Below are positions 25,911-34,472 of a stretch of DNA of 64,000 bases, piece by piece. This stretch comes from Natronorubrum sediminis (lineage in GTDB: Archaea > Halobacteriota > Halobacteria > Halobacteriales > Natrialbaceae), in NCBI RefSeq assembly GCF_900108095.1, contig NZ_FNWL01000001.1, positions 620,001 through 684,000 of the forward strand. Reading direction: 5' to 3'. Below the pieces are notes generated by a model that saw only the letters and a program-made list of their open reading frames with translations, was not told where the DNA came from and searched no databases. How positions within the stretch are numbered: the stretch's first letter is position 1; each line of letters starts with the position of its first letter. Position numbers and translations under genes: made by a program.

Positions 25911-26052
25911 CGAGCGATCACAACAATCAGTTTGTGCTGCGGTCGAGCCGTCTATTCAGCAGATTCTGACCGAACTCCCGAGCCGCTGTCAAACCCGCAT
26001 GCTGGATACAGAAAATGCACGGCAACGGTCTAGTCGAGGATGAAGGGAGAAG
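25740..26052. other. Gap holding the upstream half of leader module A
   Basis: The left 170 bp belong to module A. The remaining 140 bp, up to the next gene's stop codon, show no gene and no clear terminator hairpin. Confidence 0.5.
25811..25817 (-). promoter_or_regulatory. TATA-like element of leader module A
   Basis: Reading leftward, CTTTATG lies about 72 bp before the start codon, the same place as the TATTATATGG of modules B and C. This implies a 5' leader of about 45 nt. Confidence 0.4.
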
Positions 26053-27738
26053 CTACCACTCCTCCGCAGGGACGACCTCGGGCATGTCGTAGGACCCGTC
26101 AACCACCGACCAACGGGGGCCGTAGAACCGCGCCGCGAAGCGCATGCCCCCTTCGGGGGCTGGCAGCCAGTTCGTCGCCTGCTCGGGATCGGCCGGTTCC
26201 TCCTGCTGTACGTAGATAACGAGTTCGTCACCGTCGGTGTCCAACAGCCCTTCTTCGAGCATGTAGCTATTGATACTGTACCGATCGAGTTCGTTCTCGA
26301 CGAAGTAGCCCTGCGCGTCGTAGATCGGAATCTCCCAGAACTCGGTGACTGGCGGCATGTCCTCGAGGTCGAACGTGATGGTGTACTGGTTCGATCCGTC
26401 CAGTGGTTCGCCGTTCGCGTCGGTGAATTTGAACCCAGCGGCGTGAGACGCGGGCGAGTCGGGGCCTGCGAAACCAAAGTCGGCCATGGCGGCCCGGGTC
26501 AACCAGTCGGTTCTGAAGTCCCCCGTGTTCTGAAGAACGTTCCAGCCGTTCATATCGACCATGACGTCGCCGTTGGCCTCCACCGCGGCGGCTCTGACGC
26601 GCTCGAACCCGCTCTCGAACCCACTGGTCAGCGCCTCCTGGACGTCGGTTTCGAGACTGGACCAGTCGAACGCCAGTCCCGGGCCGATTCCGACCTGCTC
26701 CAGTCGCTCGAGCATCGCAGCCTCCTTGCGGGAGTCGTCGATGAGCGGCATGCTCGGGTCGTTCAGGACGAGATTGAGGAGGGTGAAGAAGTCCGCTGCG
26801 GTCTGATTTTCGACTTGCTGCTCTGTCAGCTCTGCCATTCGCGGGATCGTCTCGTAGTCACCGGGGATGACTGACTGGTCCGCCCACGGCACGCCCGAGC
26901 AGTCGTTTTCGAGCCACTCGCTGAGCGGGGTGATGGTCGTTTGCTCCTGCAGGTCGTTGATGTACGCGATTTCGGATTCATCCGTGGGATCGCGCAGCGC
27001 GTACCGGAGTTCGGTTAACAGAGTCTTCGTCCCTGTTTGGACGACGTCTGTTGCGGCGAAGTCGCCTGGAATCTCGCCCTCGTAGTCGTCCGGCAAGATA
27101 AGGTACGACCGCGCGTCAGTGCCGGTGAACTGATTTCCGGCGTAGAGGGGGTAGATCCCGTACTGGTTCATCAACTCCAGCGAGAAGTAGCGGTCGGTGA
27201 CTTCGGGCATCTCGATGACGACGGGGTCGTCCTGTAGGTCGAGGACGCCCTGCCCGTACAGGGTGGTGGCGTTCGGACTGACCACAGCCGTGAAGTCGGC
27301 CGTTATCGGTCGGCCCTCGTTGGGATAGTACAACCGATTGATTCCCACGAAGACGTCGCTGTCCTCGTTCTGCGTGTAGTTGAAGCGCGTCACGTAGAAG
27401 ATGACCTGCTGGAGTCCGTAGAGGTACGCGTCTTCTGCGATCGCTGCGACACTGGCATCCGTGTCGTTGCCATGGCTCGCTTCGGACTCTCGATCGGCAG
27501 CGACTGTCCGCGTCACCGTCGGTCCACCGAGTGTGAGTCCGCCTGCGATGATTCCCCCTCTCTGGAGGGCCTCGCGGCGTGTCAGCGTTCGGGTGCTGAA
27601 CTGGTGCACTCCATCAACTGTCTCGTCTGAATCCGGGATTCCTTGGTGAGTATTCGTCCCGCGAAGCGCGGTTCGACGCGGTGACCGCAGCAGTTTGACG
27701 TCTAATTCTGGCGTCGTGTGATCTGTTTTTTTGCTCAT
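26053..27738 (-). CDS. DUF1254/DUF1214 secreted protein with doubled Tat leader (leader copy B)
   Basis: A 561-residue exported protein. DUF1254 is represented by AEDAYLYGLQQVIFYVTRF and VVSPNATTLYGQGVLDL, and DUF1214 by TEFWEIPIYDAQGYFVENEL and NWLPAPEGGMRFAARFYGP near the C-terminus. The N-terminus holds two twin-arginine motifs: a shortened copy of the shared leader (LLRSPRRTALRG, Arg at 21-22) and, 32 residues on, a complete native-looking Tat signal (TLTRREALQRGGIIAGG, Arg at 54-55). An ATG between the two would restore the native start only if one existed; I see none, so the fusion is presumably translated whole. Confidence 0.82.
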   Translation of the reverse strand: MSKKTDHTTPELDVKLLRSPRRTALRGTNTHQGIPDSDETVDGVHQFSTRTLTRREALQRGGIIAGGLTLGGPTVTRTVAADRESEASHGNDTDASVAAIAEDAYLYGLQQVIFYVTRFNYTQNEDSDVFVGINRLYYPNEGRPITADFTAVVSPNATTLYGQGVLDLQDDPVVIEMPEVTDRYFSLELMNQYGIYPLYAGNQFTGTDARSYLILPDDYEGEIPGDFAATDVVQTGTKTLLTELRYALRDPTDESEIAYINDLQEQTTITPLSEWLENDCSGVPWADQSVIPGDYETIPRMAELTEQQVENQTAADFFTLLNLVLNDPSMPLIDDSRKEAAMLERLEQVGIGPGLAFDWSSLETDVQEALTSGFESGFERVRAAAVEANGDVMVDMNGWNVLQNTGDFRTDWLTRAAMADFGFAGPDSPASHAAGFKFTDANGEPLDGSNQYTITFDLEDMPPVTEFWEIPIYDAQGYFVENELDRYSINSYMLEEGLLDTDGDELVIYVQQEEPADPEQATNWLPAPEGGMRFAARFYGPRWSVVDGSYDMPEVVPAEEW

Positions 27739-27905
27739 GACTCGTGCCTCTCCGAGTGGCCTATAGTGGTTGGGACCGGCTCACATATTCGCACTCCAGT
27801 ATCCCATATAATACAGCGGCGATACTCGAGAAGAAATTCATGATGTGGTGAAAGTGTTAGATTAATCATATATCTACATCCTCGATCGACTATCTGTACC
27901 TGTTC
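27657..27905 (-). repeat. Leader module copy B
   Basis: Homologous to copies A and C over about 170 bp upstream and about 27 codons. Protein homology ends right after RRTALRG, where the gene's own signal region begins, which marks the module boundary. It shares the GGTTGGGACCGGCTCA block, CATATAATAC and CTATCTGTACCTG. Confidence 0.72.
27804..27813 (-). promoter_or_regulatory. TATA box of leader module B
   Basis: TATTATATGG on the coding strand, about 66 bp before the start codon and identical in position and sequence to that of module C. Confidence 0.5.
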
Positions 27906-28011
27906 TGTTCGGCCTGACGTTGGAGTTTCGTCGGTTCGGTATCTCTGCCCCATGAAAACCAGCCACACCGTGTCCTCGTACTCTTGACGGGGCACGCGAG
28001 AAGCGGCGCCG

Positions 28012-29589
28012 TCAGCCGTCGCCGCGCGCGGCCTCGAACGCCTCGACTGCGCGGTCGTGATGCTCGCCGTACTCGACAATGGGGGCGGGATAGTCGGGCG
28101 CAACGACGGCGCGTTTCTCGTCATCTAGCATAGGCCACTCGTGGATGGCGTCGGTCGGCGCGTCCCGGAGTTCGGGGACGTGTTCCCTGACGTACTCGCC
28201 GTCCGGGTCGTACTTCTCCGACTGGGTCACGGGGTCGAAGAAGTGGAAGTACGGCTGGGCGTGTATTCCCGTCGAGGCAGCCCACTGCCAGCCGCCAGCG
28301 GCGTGAGCGGTGTCGTGGTCCACAAGCTTTCGACGGTACCAGTCGTACCCCTTGCGCCAGTCTATCAGCAGGTCCTTCGTGAGGAACGAGCCGGCCACCA
28401 TCCGGACGCGATTGTGAACCCACGCCTCGTCGCGCAACTGTCGCATCCCGGCGTCGACGAACGGATATCCCGTCTCGCCGTCCTTCCACGCCTGAAGCCC
28501 CTCCGGATCGTCACGCCACTGGATTTCGTTCGGGTACTCGCGGTAGTTCTCGGTAACGACGTCGGGACGCGCGTCGAGGATGTGCGCGTGGAACTCCCGC
28601 CAGGCAAGCCGTCGCCGGAACGTCTCGACCGACTCCCGGGCGTCTCCGTCGCTGGCAGTGGCCGCCGCGTCCTCAGTGGCTTTCCAAACCGTCCGGACGC
28701 CGACTGTCCCGAACTTCAGGTGCGGCGAGAGGCGCGAGGTCGACTCCCGGGCGGGGAACTCGCGGTCGTCCCCGTAGCGGTAGATAGTGTCCTCGCGGAA
28801 GTCGGCGAGGAGGTCGTGGGCGATGTCGGTGCCCGCAGGCTGCACGTCGGCTTCAGGTTCGTTGAAACCCAGGTCGGCGAGTGACGGTAGCGGGCCGGCG
28901 GCACCGGAGGCCTCGTCGAGCCACTCCTCGCCGAGGCGATCGCGGGGGTCGACGACGGCACCGCGAACCGGCGCGGCGACGGGGGCGGCCTTCTCCTGGT
29001 TGCGCCACTCTCGCCAGAAGTCTGAAAAGACGGAGTAGTGGCTCCCGTCATTCGTCGTGATGTGCTCTGGTTCGTGGAGGAGAGTGCCGCCGAACCGCTC
29101 AACGCCGACGCTGACGCCAGTGTCAGCGAGTGCCGCCGCGACCGCACGGTCGCGTTCGCTCGCCAGTCCGGAGTAGTCTCGGTTCCAAGTGACGGCATCG
29201 GCGTCGCAAGCCGCGGCGAGGGCGGGAAGCGCCGCCCTTGGATTGCCGCGGGCGAGGAGCAGTTCGCCGCCCTGATCGCGGTACTGCTCGCGCAATGAGT
29301 CGAGCGCATCGAGCAGGAACGACACCACGGGCGGCGCGCCGTGGGTGAGTATCGCGGGATCGTGAACGAACACCGGGAGTAGGCGGTCGTCACCCGCCAG
29401 TCCCGGGTTGTCGGTCACACGAAGGTCGCGGCGGTGCCAGTGGAGTCGCATACCGACGTCTTGGCGGGCGCTGGCGCGGCCCATCGCGAGCAATCCGGCG
29501 AGGCCCGCCCCGCGAAGTGCGGCGCGGCGGGTTGCTCGTAGCGGTTCGAAGTCCGATCCTCCCGGTGTGTCTGGTGGTTCGTTGCTCAT
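28012..29589 (-). CDS. phr: DNA photolyase with in-frame Tat-like leader (leader copy C)
   Basis: Light-driven repair of cyclobutane pyrimidine dimers using FADH-. From residue 47 the sequence is a complete class I photolyase of 479 residues: MRLHWHRRDLRVTDN at its natural start, the antenna-binding N-domain, and the FAD domain with WREFHAHILDARPDV, VDAGMRQLRDEAWVHNR and GWQWAASTGIHAQPY. The 46 residues before it (LRATRRAALRGAGLAGLLAM) are a copy of the secreted DUF1254 protein's Tat leader. A cytosolic enzyme needs no such signal, so translation may really begin at the internal ATG (29449-29451). Confidence 0.88.
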   Translation of the reverse strand: MSNEPPDTPGGSDFEPLRATRRAALRGAGLAGLLAMGRASARQDVGMRLHWHRRDLRVTDNPGLAGDDRLLPVFVHDPAILTHGAPPVVSFLLDALDSLREQYRDQGGELLLARGNPRAALPALAAACDADAVTWNRDYSGLASERDRAVAAALADTGVSVGVERFGGTLLHEPEHITTNDGSHYSVFSDFWREWRNQEKAAPVAAPVRGAVVDPRDRLGEEWLDEASGAAGPLPSLADLGFNEPEADVQPAGTDIAHDLLADFREDTIYRYGDDREFPARESTSRLSPHLKFGTVGVRTVWKATEDAAATASDGDARESVETFRRRLAWREFHAHILDARPDVVTENYREYPNEIQWRDDPEGLQAWKDGETGYPFVDAGMRQLRDEAWVHNRVRMVAGSFLTKDLLIDWRKGYDWYRRKLVDHDTAHAAGGWQWAASTGIHAQPYFHFFDPVTQSEKYDPDGEYVREHVPELRDAPTDAIHEWPMLDDEKRAVVAPDYPAPIVEYGEHHDRAVEAFEAARGDG

Positions 29590-29760
29590 AGCTCATACCT
29601 CTCTGAGTGGCTCACAGCAGTGATTAGGACCGACTCACACGTTCGTACTCCAGCGTTCCATATAATACAGTGATAAGATTCGAGAATAGTTTCACGACAC
29701 GATGATAGTGGTAGATGGGTGACCATCTCTGAGTTCTCGATTGTCTATCTGTACTTGTAG
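29458..29760 (-). repeat. Leader module copy C
   Basis: Covers about 170 bp upstream of the photolyase frame and its first 44 codons. At protein level EPPDT and SDFEPLRATRR and ALRGAGLAG are shared with copy A. Upstream, CATATAATACAG and the terminal CTATCTGTACTTGTAG are shared with B and A. Homology stops just before the photolyase's own ATG. Confidence 0.75.
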
Positions 29761-29949
29761 CAACACCCTCTTTCTCAAGAGCGGGGTATAATGTCGGTGG
29801 AAAGTGTATTCGATCGAAGGTTGCATGGGTACAGTTGACAACTACCGATACTCGAACCGTGGTGTTCCAATCGATGTCAGCCATAGCCGTGAGCCGAAAC
29901 TCTCGAGTGTCGACGGACAGGCCGCGATCATGCGTGTACTCCTCGAACG
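29590..29949. other. 360-bp gap: module C promoter and GAP-family gene promoter
   Basis: The left half is module C. The right half should hold the promoter of the GAP-family gene, with AT-rich sequence near 29785-29830 but no box I can place with confidence. Confidence 0.5.
29659..29667 (-). promoter_or_regulatory. TATA box of leader module C
   Basis: TATTATATG on the coding strand, about 70 bp before the first ATG of the photolyase frame. Confidence 0.5.
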
Positions 29950-30564
29950 ATGAACTTCCTGGTGATTCTCCCGCTGGTATTCGTCATGATCGGTGGGCCG
30001 CAAATCCTCAGCGCCATCTTTCTGGCCACGAGCGAGGACTGGCGGCGGAATTCGGCTGCGTTCGTCTTCGGTGCCTCCCTTTCGATCAGTCTCGTCGTCA
30101 CGCTCGCGTATTATTTCGGCAGTGGCGTTCGTCAGGGCGGGTCGAACCGCATGCTGCAACTGCTCGTGCTCGTTGTTCTCCTCGCCGCGATGGTGCACGT
30201 CTACCTGAAGCGCGAGCAATCGGAGCCGCCGACGTGGATGGGCAAACTCGAGAGCGCGAATCCGAAGTTCTCGTTTCAACTCGGATTTCTATTGATGGGA
30301 TTCTTTCCGACCGACGTGCTTACGTCGATCACCGTCGGAACCTATCTCGCGAGTCACGGTGATCCGCTGTGGTACGCTACCGGATTCGTCTTACTGACCC
30401 TGCTGTTCCTGGCCCTTCCATCGCTTTCCCTGGTTATGATCGGCGATCGTGCGGAGACGCTCCTTCCGAAGGTTCGCACATGGATGAACACACATTCGTG
30501 GATCGTAAGCGAAATTGTGATTCTCATCTTCGTCGCGATCACGATCAATAACATCGTCGGGTGA
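29950..30564 (+). CDS. GAP family (Sap/LysE-like) membrane protein
   Basis: A 204-residue protein with six predicted membrane helices. The N-terminal VMIGGPQILSAIFLATSEDW, QLGFLLMGFFPTDVLTSITVG in the middle and LPSLSLVMIGDRAE are typical of the GAP/Sap family related to LysE-type exporters. It presumably moves a small molecule or lipid precursor out of the cell. The previous gene is on the other strand and the next one starts 200 bp downstream. Confidence 0.72.
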   Translation: MNFLVILPLVFVMIGGPQILSAIFLATSEDWRRNSAAFVFGASLSISLVVTLAYYFGSGVRQGGSNRMLQLLVLVVLLAAMVHVYLKREQSEPPTWMGKLESANPKFSFQLGFLLMGFFPTDVLTSITVGTYLASHGDPLWYATGFVLLTLLFLALPSLSLVMIGDRAETLLPKVRTWMNTHSWIVSEIVILIFVAITINNIVG

Positions 30565-30764
30565 CTCTCTATCGAAGAGGATAGTGGCGTTGGAGACGCC
30601 ACGAGCAGGCGGTGCTTCCGGGTACCGTGTACACGATAGCGACCGTCGCGGTCAGCACTGAGACGGTACTGTCGACGTTCCTTGAGTACAGGTTCAGGTC
30701 GATGAAACTCGCGCTAACCGCCGGAAAGCTACTTTGCGAACTTTGTTGGGAGTTTGAGTGGAAG

Positions 30765-32093
30765 ATGTCGCGAAGATCAAACGCCAGTGGACAGGAGCGG
30801 CGGAGCACGAATCGTCGACGGTTTTTGAAAGCGACCGGGGGAGCAAGCGTTGCCGGCCTTGCAGGCTGTCTGAGTGGCAAGTCGACGGTAACCGCCACCA
30901 CCCCCGAGGCTGACGATAGCAGCGACGAAGACAACGGGGGTGACGAGATGCCGACGGACACGATCACGCTTGGCGGCTCGATGAGCCTCTCCGGCAACCT
31001 CTCCGACCTCGGACGGCTGTATGCGGACGCGTACGAATTGACCATAGAACGCATCAACAACGCTGGCGGCGTCGACGCGGGCGACGAGACCACCTACGAG
31101 CTCGAGCTGGTCCTGCGAGACGACGAGAGCGACCCCTCGAGGAGCGAAGCCATCTACCAGGACCTCGTCGACCAGGAGGGGATCGACTACCTGGTGGGGC
31201 CGTACTCGAGTGGAATTACACTGCCAGCCAGTGACGTCGCGGCGAATGCCGAGCGGCCGATGGTTGCGGGTGGTGGCGCTAGCACACAGATAATCGAGCG
31301 CGACAACGAGTGGATTTTCAGCCTGTTACCGACCGCCGACACGTACGCCACCACGAGTATCGAGATGGCGATGGCGCAGCCGGATCCACCGTCCTCGGCA
31401 GCGATCCTGGCCAAAGCGGATCCGTTCAACCAGGATGTTGCGGAGGGCGCACGCGGAAACCTGCAGTCGGCGGGAGTCGACGTCGTCGTCGACGAGATGA
31501 TCCCGGATGAGACGACCGACATCTCGACGTATCTCGCGCTCGTCGAGGATACCGACGCGGACCTTCTCCTCCTGTGCGGCTATCAGGACGACGTGGTGAT
31601 CGCGGCCGACCAACTGGCGACCGAGAACGTGGACGTCGACATGGCGTGGGCGCCGGGTGGCAACCTCACTGACTCGTTCAGGGAACAGACCGGAGCGAAC
31701 GCTGACTACTGGTACGGGCCGTCGCCGTGGGTACCTACCGTCGACTCCGCGGACGACGTCTTTGGATCCACGAGCGAGTTTCTCTCGGCCATCGAGAGCG
31801 GATATGAATACGAACCCACATACCACAGCGCAGCCGCCAGCGCCGTCGTCCAGACGTTCCAGCGTGCGTTCATGGCCGTCGACGAGCTGACGCCAAGGAC
31901 CGTGCGTGACGCCATCCGCGAGACTCAGTTTGAGAGCCTCTACGGGGCCGTTCAGTTCGACGAAGACGGCACCATCCCGAGAGAGATGGTCGTCAATCAG
32001 TGGCAGCCGGACACAGGCAGGCAACTCGTGTGGCCAGAGGAGATCAGCGAAGCCGATCCTATCTACCCGGCACCGACCTGGGATGAGCGATAG
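30765..32093 (+). CDS. ABC transporter substrate-binding lipoprotein (LivK-like)
   Basis: Extracellular solute receptor of the branched-chain amino acid/amide type. A Tat motif STNRRRFLKATGG and the lipobox VAGLAGC give export and lipid anchoring. GGSMSLSGNLSDLGRLYADA and LVGPYSSGITLPASDVA are the type-1 periplasmic-binding fold. Length 442 is complete. The start before SRRSNASGQ is chosen because it places the signal correctly; the frame is open 51 codons upstream. No permease or ATPase gene follows, only a broken frame, so it is an orphan receptor here. Confidence 0.85.
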   Translation: MSRRSNASGQERRSTNRRRFLKATGGASVAGLAGCLSGKSTVTATTPEADDSSDEDNGGDEMPTDTITLGGSMSLSGNLSDLGRLYADAYELTIERINNAGGVDAGDETTYELELVLRDDESDPSRSEAIYQDLVDQEGIDYLVGPYSSGITLPASDVAANAERPMVAGGGASTQIIERDNEWIFSLLPTADTYATTSIEMAMAQPDPPSSAAILAKADPFNQDVAEGARGNLQSAGVDVVVDEMIPDETTDISTYLALVEDTDADLLLLCGYQDDVVIAADQLATENVDVDMAWAPGGNLTDSFREQTGANADYWYGPSPWVPTVDSADDVFGSTSEFLSAIESGYEYEPTYHSAAASAVVQTFQRAFMAVDELTPRTVRDAIRETQFESLYGAVQFDEDGTIPREMVVNQWQPDTGRQLVWPEEISEADPIYPAPTWDER

Positions 32094-32102
32094 GACGTAC
32101 CA

Positions 32103-32330
32103 GTGACTGATGTCCAGGTAGTTTTTGCAGTCGGGATCGCACTCGTCGCAGCCCTCCTCCTCGGAGAACTGGTCGAGCGTGCCGGCGAGTCCACTATTCT
32201 GCGGCGCAATTCACAAGCTTGTGAGCCTCGCCAATTATCGTCGTGGCACTACCACGACATTCGTAAATGGGAACGTATCACTCATCTCCCTCGTTTTTTC
32301 GACCTCGAGAATAGATCCAGACGGCGATAA
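32103..32330 (+). pseudogene. Truncated membrane-protein gene (5' remnant)
   Basis: It starts 9 bp after the receptor gene. The first 32 residues form a membrane helix, VVFAVGIALVAALLLGELVERAG, which resembles the N-terminus of cation:proton antiporters of the CPA2 type. From about residue 33 the frame becomes low-quality sequence and runs into the end of the opposing zinc-ribbon gene. This looks like the surviving 5' end of a deleted transporter gene. The family guess is weak. Confidence 0.4.
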
Positions 32331-32721
32331 TGGCACAGGTTGCGACCACTCTCGAGACGTCGTTGGTCGGCGTCGCTGGATCGACGAGTGTGGCACTGAT
32401 GGCGGCGAGACCGATTAGAACGACGAGCGGAAACAATACTTTCTCGCCGGTCGTCAGACCGTGCCAGAACGATGGTGTCTCCGTCAGTGCTCGAGTTGGC
32501 TCAATTTCGGGCTGTGGGTCACAGTCCGTGCACACCACAGGATCACCATTCAGTTCCTCATATCGAGAGGGCTGTAGACGCAACCCTCGGTTGCACTGAT
32601 CGCAGACGGTGTGAATCAGACAATCAGCGCAGAACGGATCGGCCCCATATCGCCGAAAAAACTCCGTGTCGACCTCGAGTGAGCGCTCACAACAGGTGCA
32701 CTCGACCTGTGCGATACTCAT
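32278..32721 (-). CDS. Zinc-ribbon membrane protein (147 aa)
   Basis: Three CxxC pairs fill the N-terminal 75 residues: CTCCERS, FCADCLIHTVCDQCNRG and VVCTDCDP, so one or two zinc sites. Two hydrophobic helices follow (LFPLVVLIGLAAIS and VVATCAIIAVWIY), and the tail is short and charged. Probably a membrane-anchored zinc-finger protein. No enzyme motif is visible and the family is not recognised. Confidence 0.65.
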   Translation of the reverse strand: MSIAQVECTCCERSLEVDTEFFRRYGADPFCADCLIHTVCDQCNRGLRLQPSRYEELNGDPVVCTDCDPQPEIEPTRALTETPSFWHGLTTGEKVLFPLVVLIGLAAISATLVDPATPTNDVSRVVATCAIIAVWIYSRGRKNEGDE

Positions 32722-32908
32722 AGCCTGCCATTGAAGTGACGGTATGCGGAAATTACCTGTTTACTTGTACGTCTGTTCTCGTGGCACTTCGCTAAATCTA
32801 ACCGCAGACAAAATGCACAGTATACCTCAAATCACAACAGCTCCGTAACTGTCTCGAGGACTTTCCAGAGGAGAACACATAACTCGACACGACACGCTAG
32901 CGGTTCGT

Positions 32909-33943
32909 ATGAAACGGTTGCTCCGCTACGTCTTTTATCGCGAGTTCTACCGGCAACTTCGAGATTTGACTCGAGGAACGAACTCGAGTGACGAGTCGAA
33001 ACAGACCGACGGTACCACCCAACCCGTCGGTCAATCCTCGCCAGCCACTCCGTCCTCTGACACCGAGGTCCCCTTCGAGGACGGTCCAGTCGAGAGTCCC
33101 GAACAGCTCCAGGCCGTGCTTCAGCAGATGGATCCCTACGACTTCGAGCATTTCGTGGCCGACCTCTGGGCGAAGATGGGGTGGCAGACTGAAGTCTCGT
33201 CGGAAGCTGCCGACCAGGGGGTCGACGTCGTCGCCACCAAAACGACGCCCTACGACCAGACGACGCTCATTCAGGCGAAACGCTACGGCCCGAACACGAC
33301 CGTCGGCTCGCCGGAAATTCAGCAGTACGCGAGCCTCAAAAATCAGTACGACGGCGTCGACAAGGTCGTCGTCGTTACGACCAACGAATTCACCGCCCAG
33401 GGGCGAGAGTTGGCCCAGCGGCTCAACGTCAAACTCGTCGACGGCAGTGATCTCGTCGACTTGCTCGGCGAGAACGAGGCTGCCGAGTTGGTCGCAGAGT
33501 ACCTTGAGTTCGTCTCATTGAACGACGACAAGTCGGCGACTCGAGAAGCGTCAAAAGCGCACACAGATCGATCCGAGCCACGGGCCAATCCTGGACACGA
33601 GCACCCCACCGCTCGCGCTTCGCCTTCCCCGTCGTTCGTCCCCGAAACTCGCTGGCGAACGGTCATCGGGGCGGCGACGCTCGGGTGGATCGTTTCGGTC
33701 GTCTTTCTCAACGTCCTCCCTGCCGGTATCGGCGGGTTACTCGTGCTCGGTTCGTGGGTTGCACTACCGATAGCGCTCTACCAGGACAGCAAGGCGCTCA
33801 GTCCACACACCGACTGGCCGACGTACACGTGGCTCTACGTGCTCGTCTCGCTCTTTTGGATCGTCGCCATCGTCCCCGGCGTCGTCTACCTCTGGCGACG
33901 ACGAAAACTCGAGCAACGAGAGGACGCGATTTCGACAGACTAG
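32909..33943 (+). CDS. Membrane-anchored Mrr-type restriction endonuclease-like protein
   Basis: A 344-residue protein. After a 70-residue polar N-terminus comes an Mrr_cat domain (about residues 70-190): DFEHFVADLWAKMGW, then the PD-(D/E)xK core as DQGVDVVAT and LIQAKRY. The C-terminal 100 residues carry three hydrophobic segments (AATLGWIVSVVFL, GIGGLLVLGSWVALPI, LYVLVSLFWIVAIVPG) and a basic end. The nuclease would face the cytosol. Likely defence against methylated or foreign DNA; membrane attachment may place it at DNA entry sites. No methylase is adjacent. Confidence 0.78.
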   Translation: MKRLLRYVFYREFYRQLRDLTRGTNSSDESKQTDGTTQPVGQSSPATPSSDTEVPFEDGPVESPEQLQAVLQQMDPYDFEHFVADLWAKMGWQTEVSSEAADQGVDVVATKTTPYDQTTLIQAKRYGPNTTVGSPEIQQYASLKNQYDGVDKVVVVTTNEFTAQGRELAQRLNVKLVDGSDLVDLLGENEAAELVAEYLEFVSLNDDKSATREASKAHTDRSEPRANPGHEHPTARASPSPSFVPETRWRTVIGAATLGWIVSVVFLNVLPAGIGGLLVLGSWVALPIALYQDSKALSPHTDWPTYTWLYVLVSLFWIVAIVPGVVYLWRRRKLEQREDAISTD

Positions 33944-34127
33944 ACCTCCTGAGTCGCCCAACGACAGGACGCTCGGAACGGGGCGTAACTCGGCTCGCAG
34001 GTTCGTCACGAGCAGTGTGTGAACCGTTTCAGCTGTTACTATAACCATCGTTTACCGTCGGTGAGTAGTTCGTCTTGTCGCCGAGTAGCTTCGAGTAATA
34101 GAGTAGAGTGACTGTTCCGAATCATAC

Positions 34128-34472
34128 TCACTTCTTTTTGTTTCGCTGATGCTCTCGCAACTGTTCCTCGAGTGAGCCGCCATCCCACCCTCTCCGAGGT
34201 TCGTTTTGGGTCACAGACCGACGAGTTCCTCCGGACGGACCCGAATAGAACCCGATGCCACCGATTACCGTTGCAAACGTCCCCAGTCCCAGCAAGACGA
34301 ACTTGCTCGAGTTCACCGATTCGTACTCGGTTTCGACACAGTCCTGTCCGGGACCGAAGGGGTCGTCGTAACAACTGGTAGATGTTTCAGTACTCGTCGT
34401 CGGGATGACGAGTCCGAGCAGAAGCATGAGCAGCCCAAGTGCCAGGAGAATTCGGCCAGTCCGCCGGTTCAT
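34128..34472 (-). CDS. Small two-helix membrane protein (114 aa)
   Basis: It begins MNRRTGRILLALGLLMLLLG, a signal-anchor helix, followed by an external loop with two Cys (SCYDDPFGPGQDC) that may form a disulphide, a second helix FVLLGLGTFATVIGG, and a basic coiled tail ending NKKK. Its start overlaps the upstream gene's stop as ATGA, so the two are co-translated. Family unknown. Confidence 0.6.
   Translation of the reverse strand: MNRRTGRILLALGLLMLLLGLVIPTTSTETSTSCYDDPFGPGQDCVETEYESVNSSKFVLLGLGTFATVIGGIGFYSGPSGGTRRSVTQNEPRRGWDGGSLEEQLREHQRNKKK

Noticed and set aside
27735-28124. 129-codon frame upstream of the larger DUF1254 gene
   Set aside because: It begins inside the photolyase C-terminus, is basic and Ser-rich, and covers leader module B, so it is taken as non-coding.
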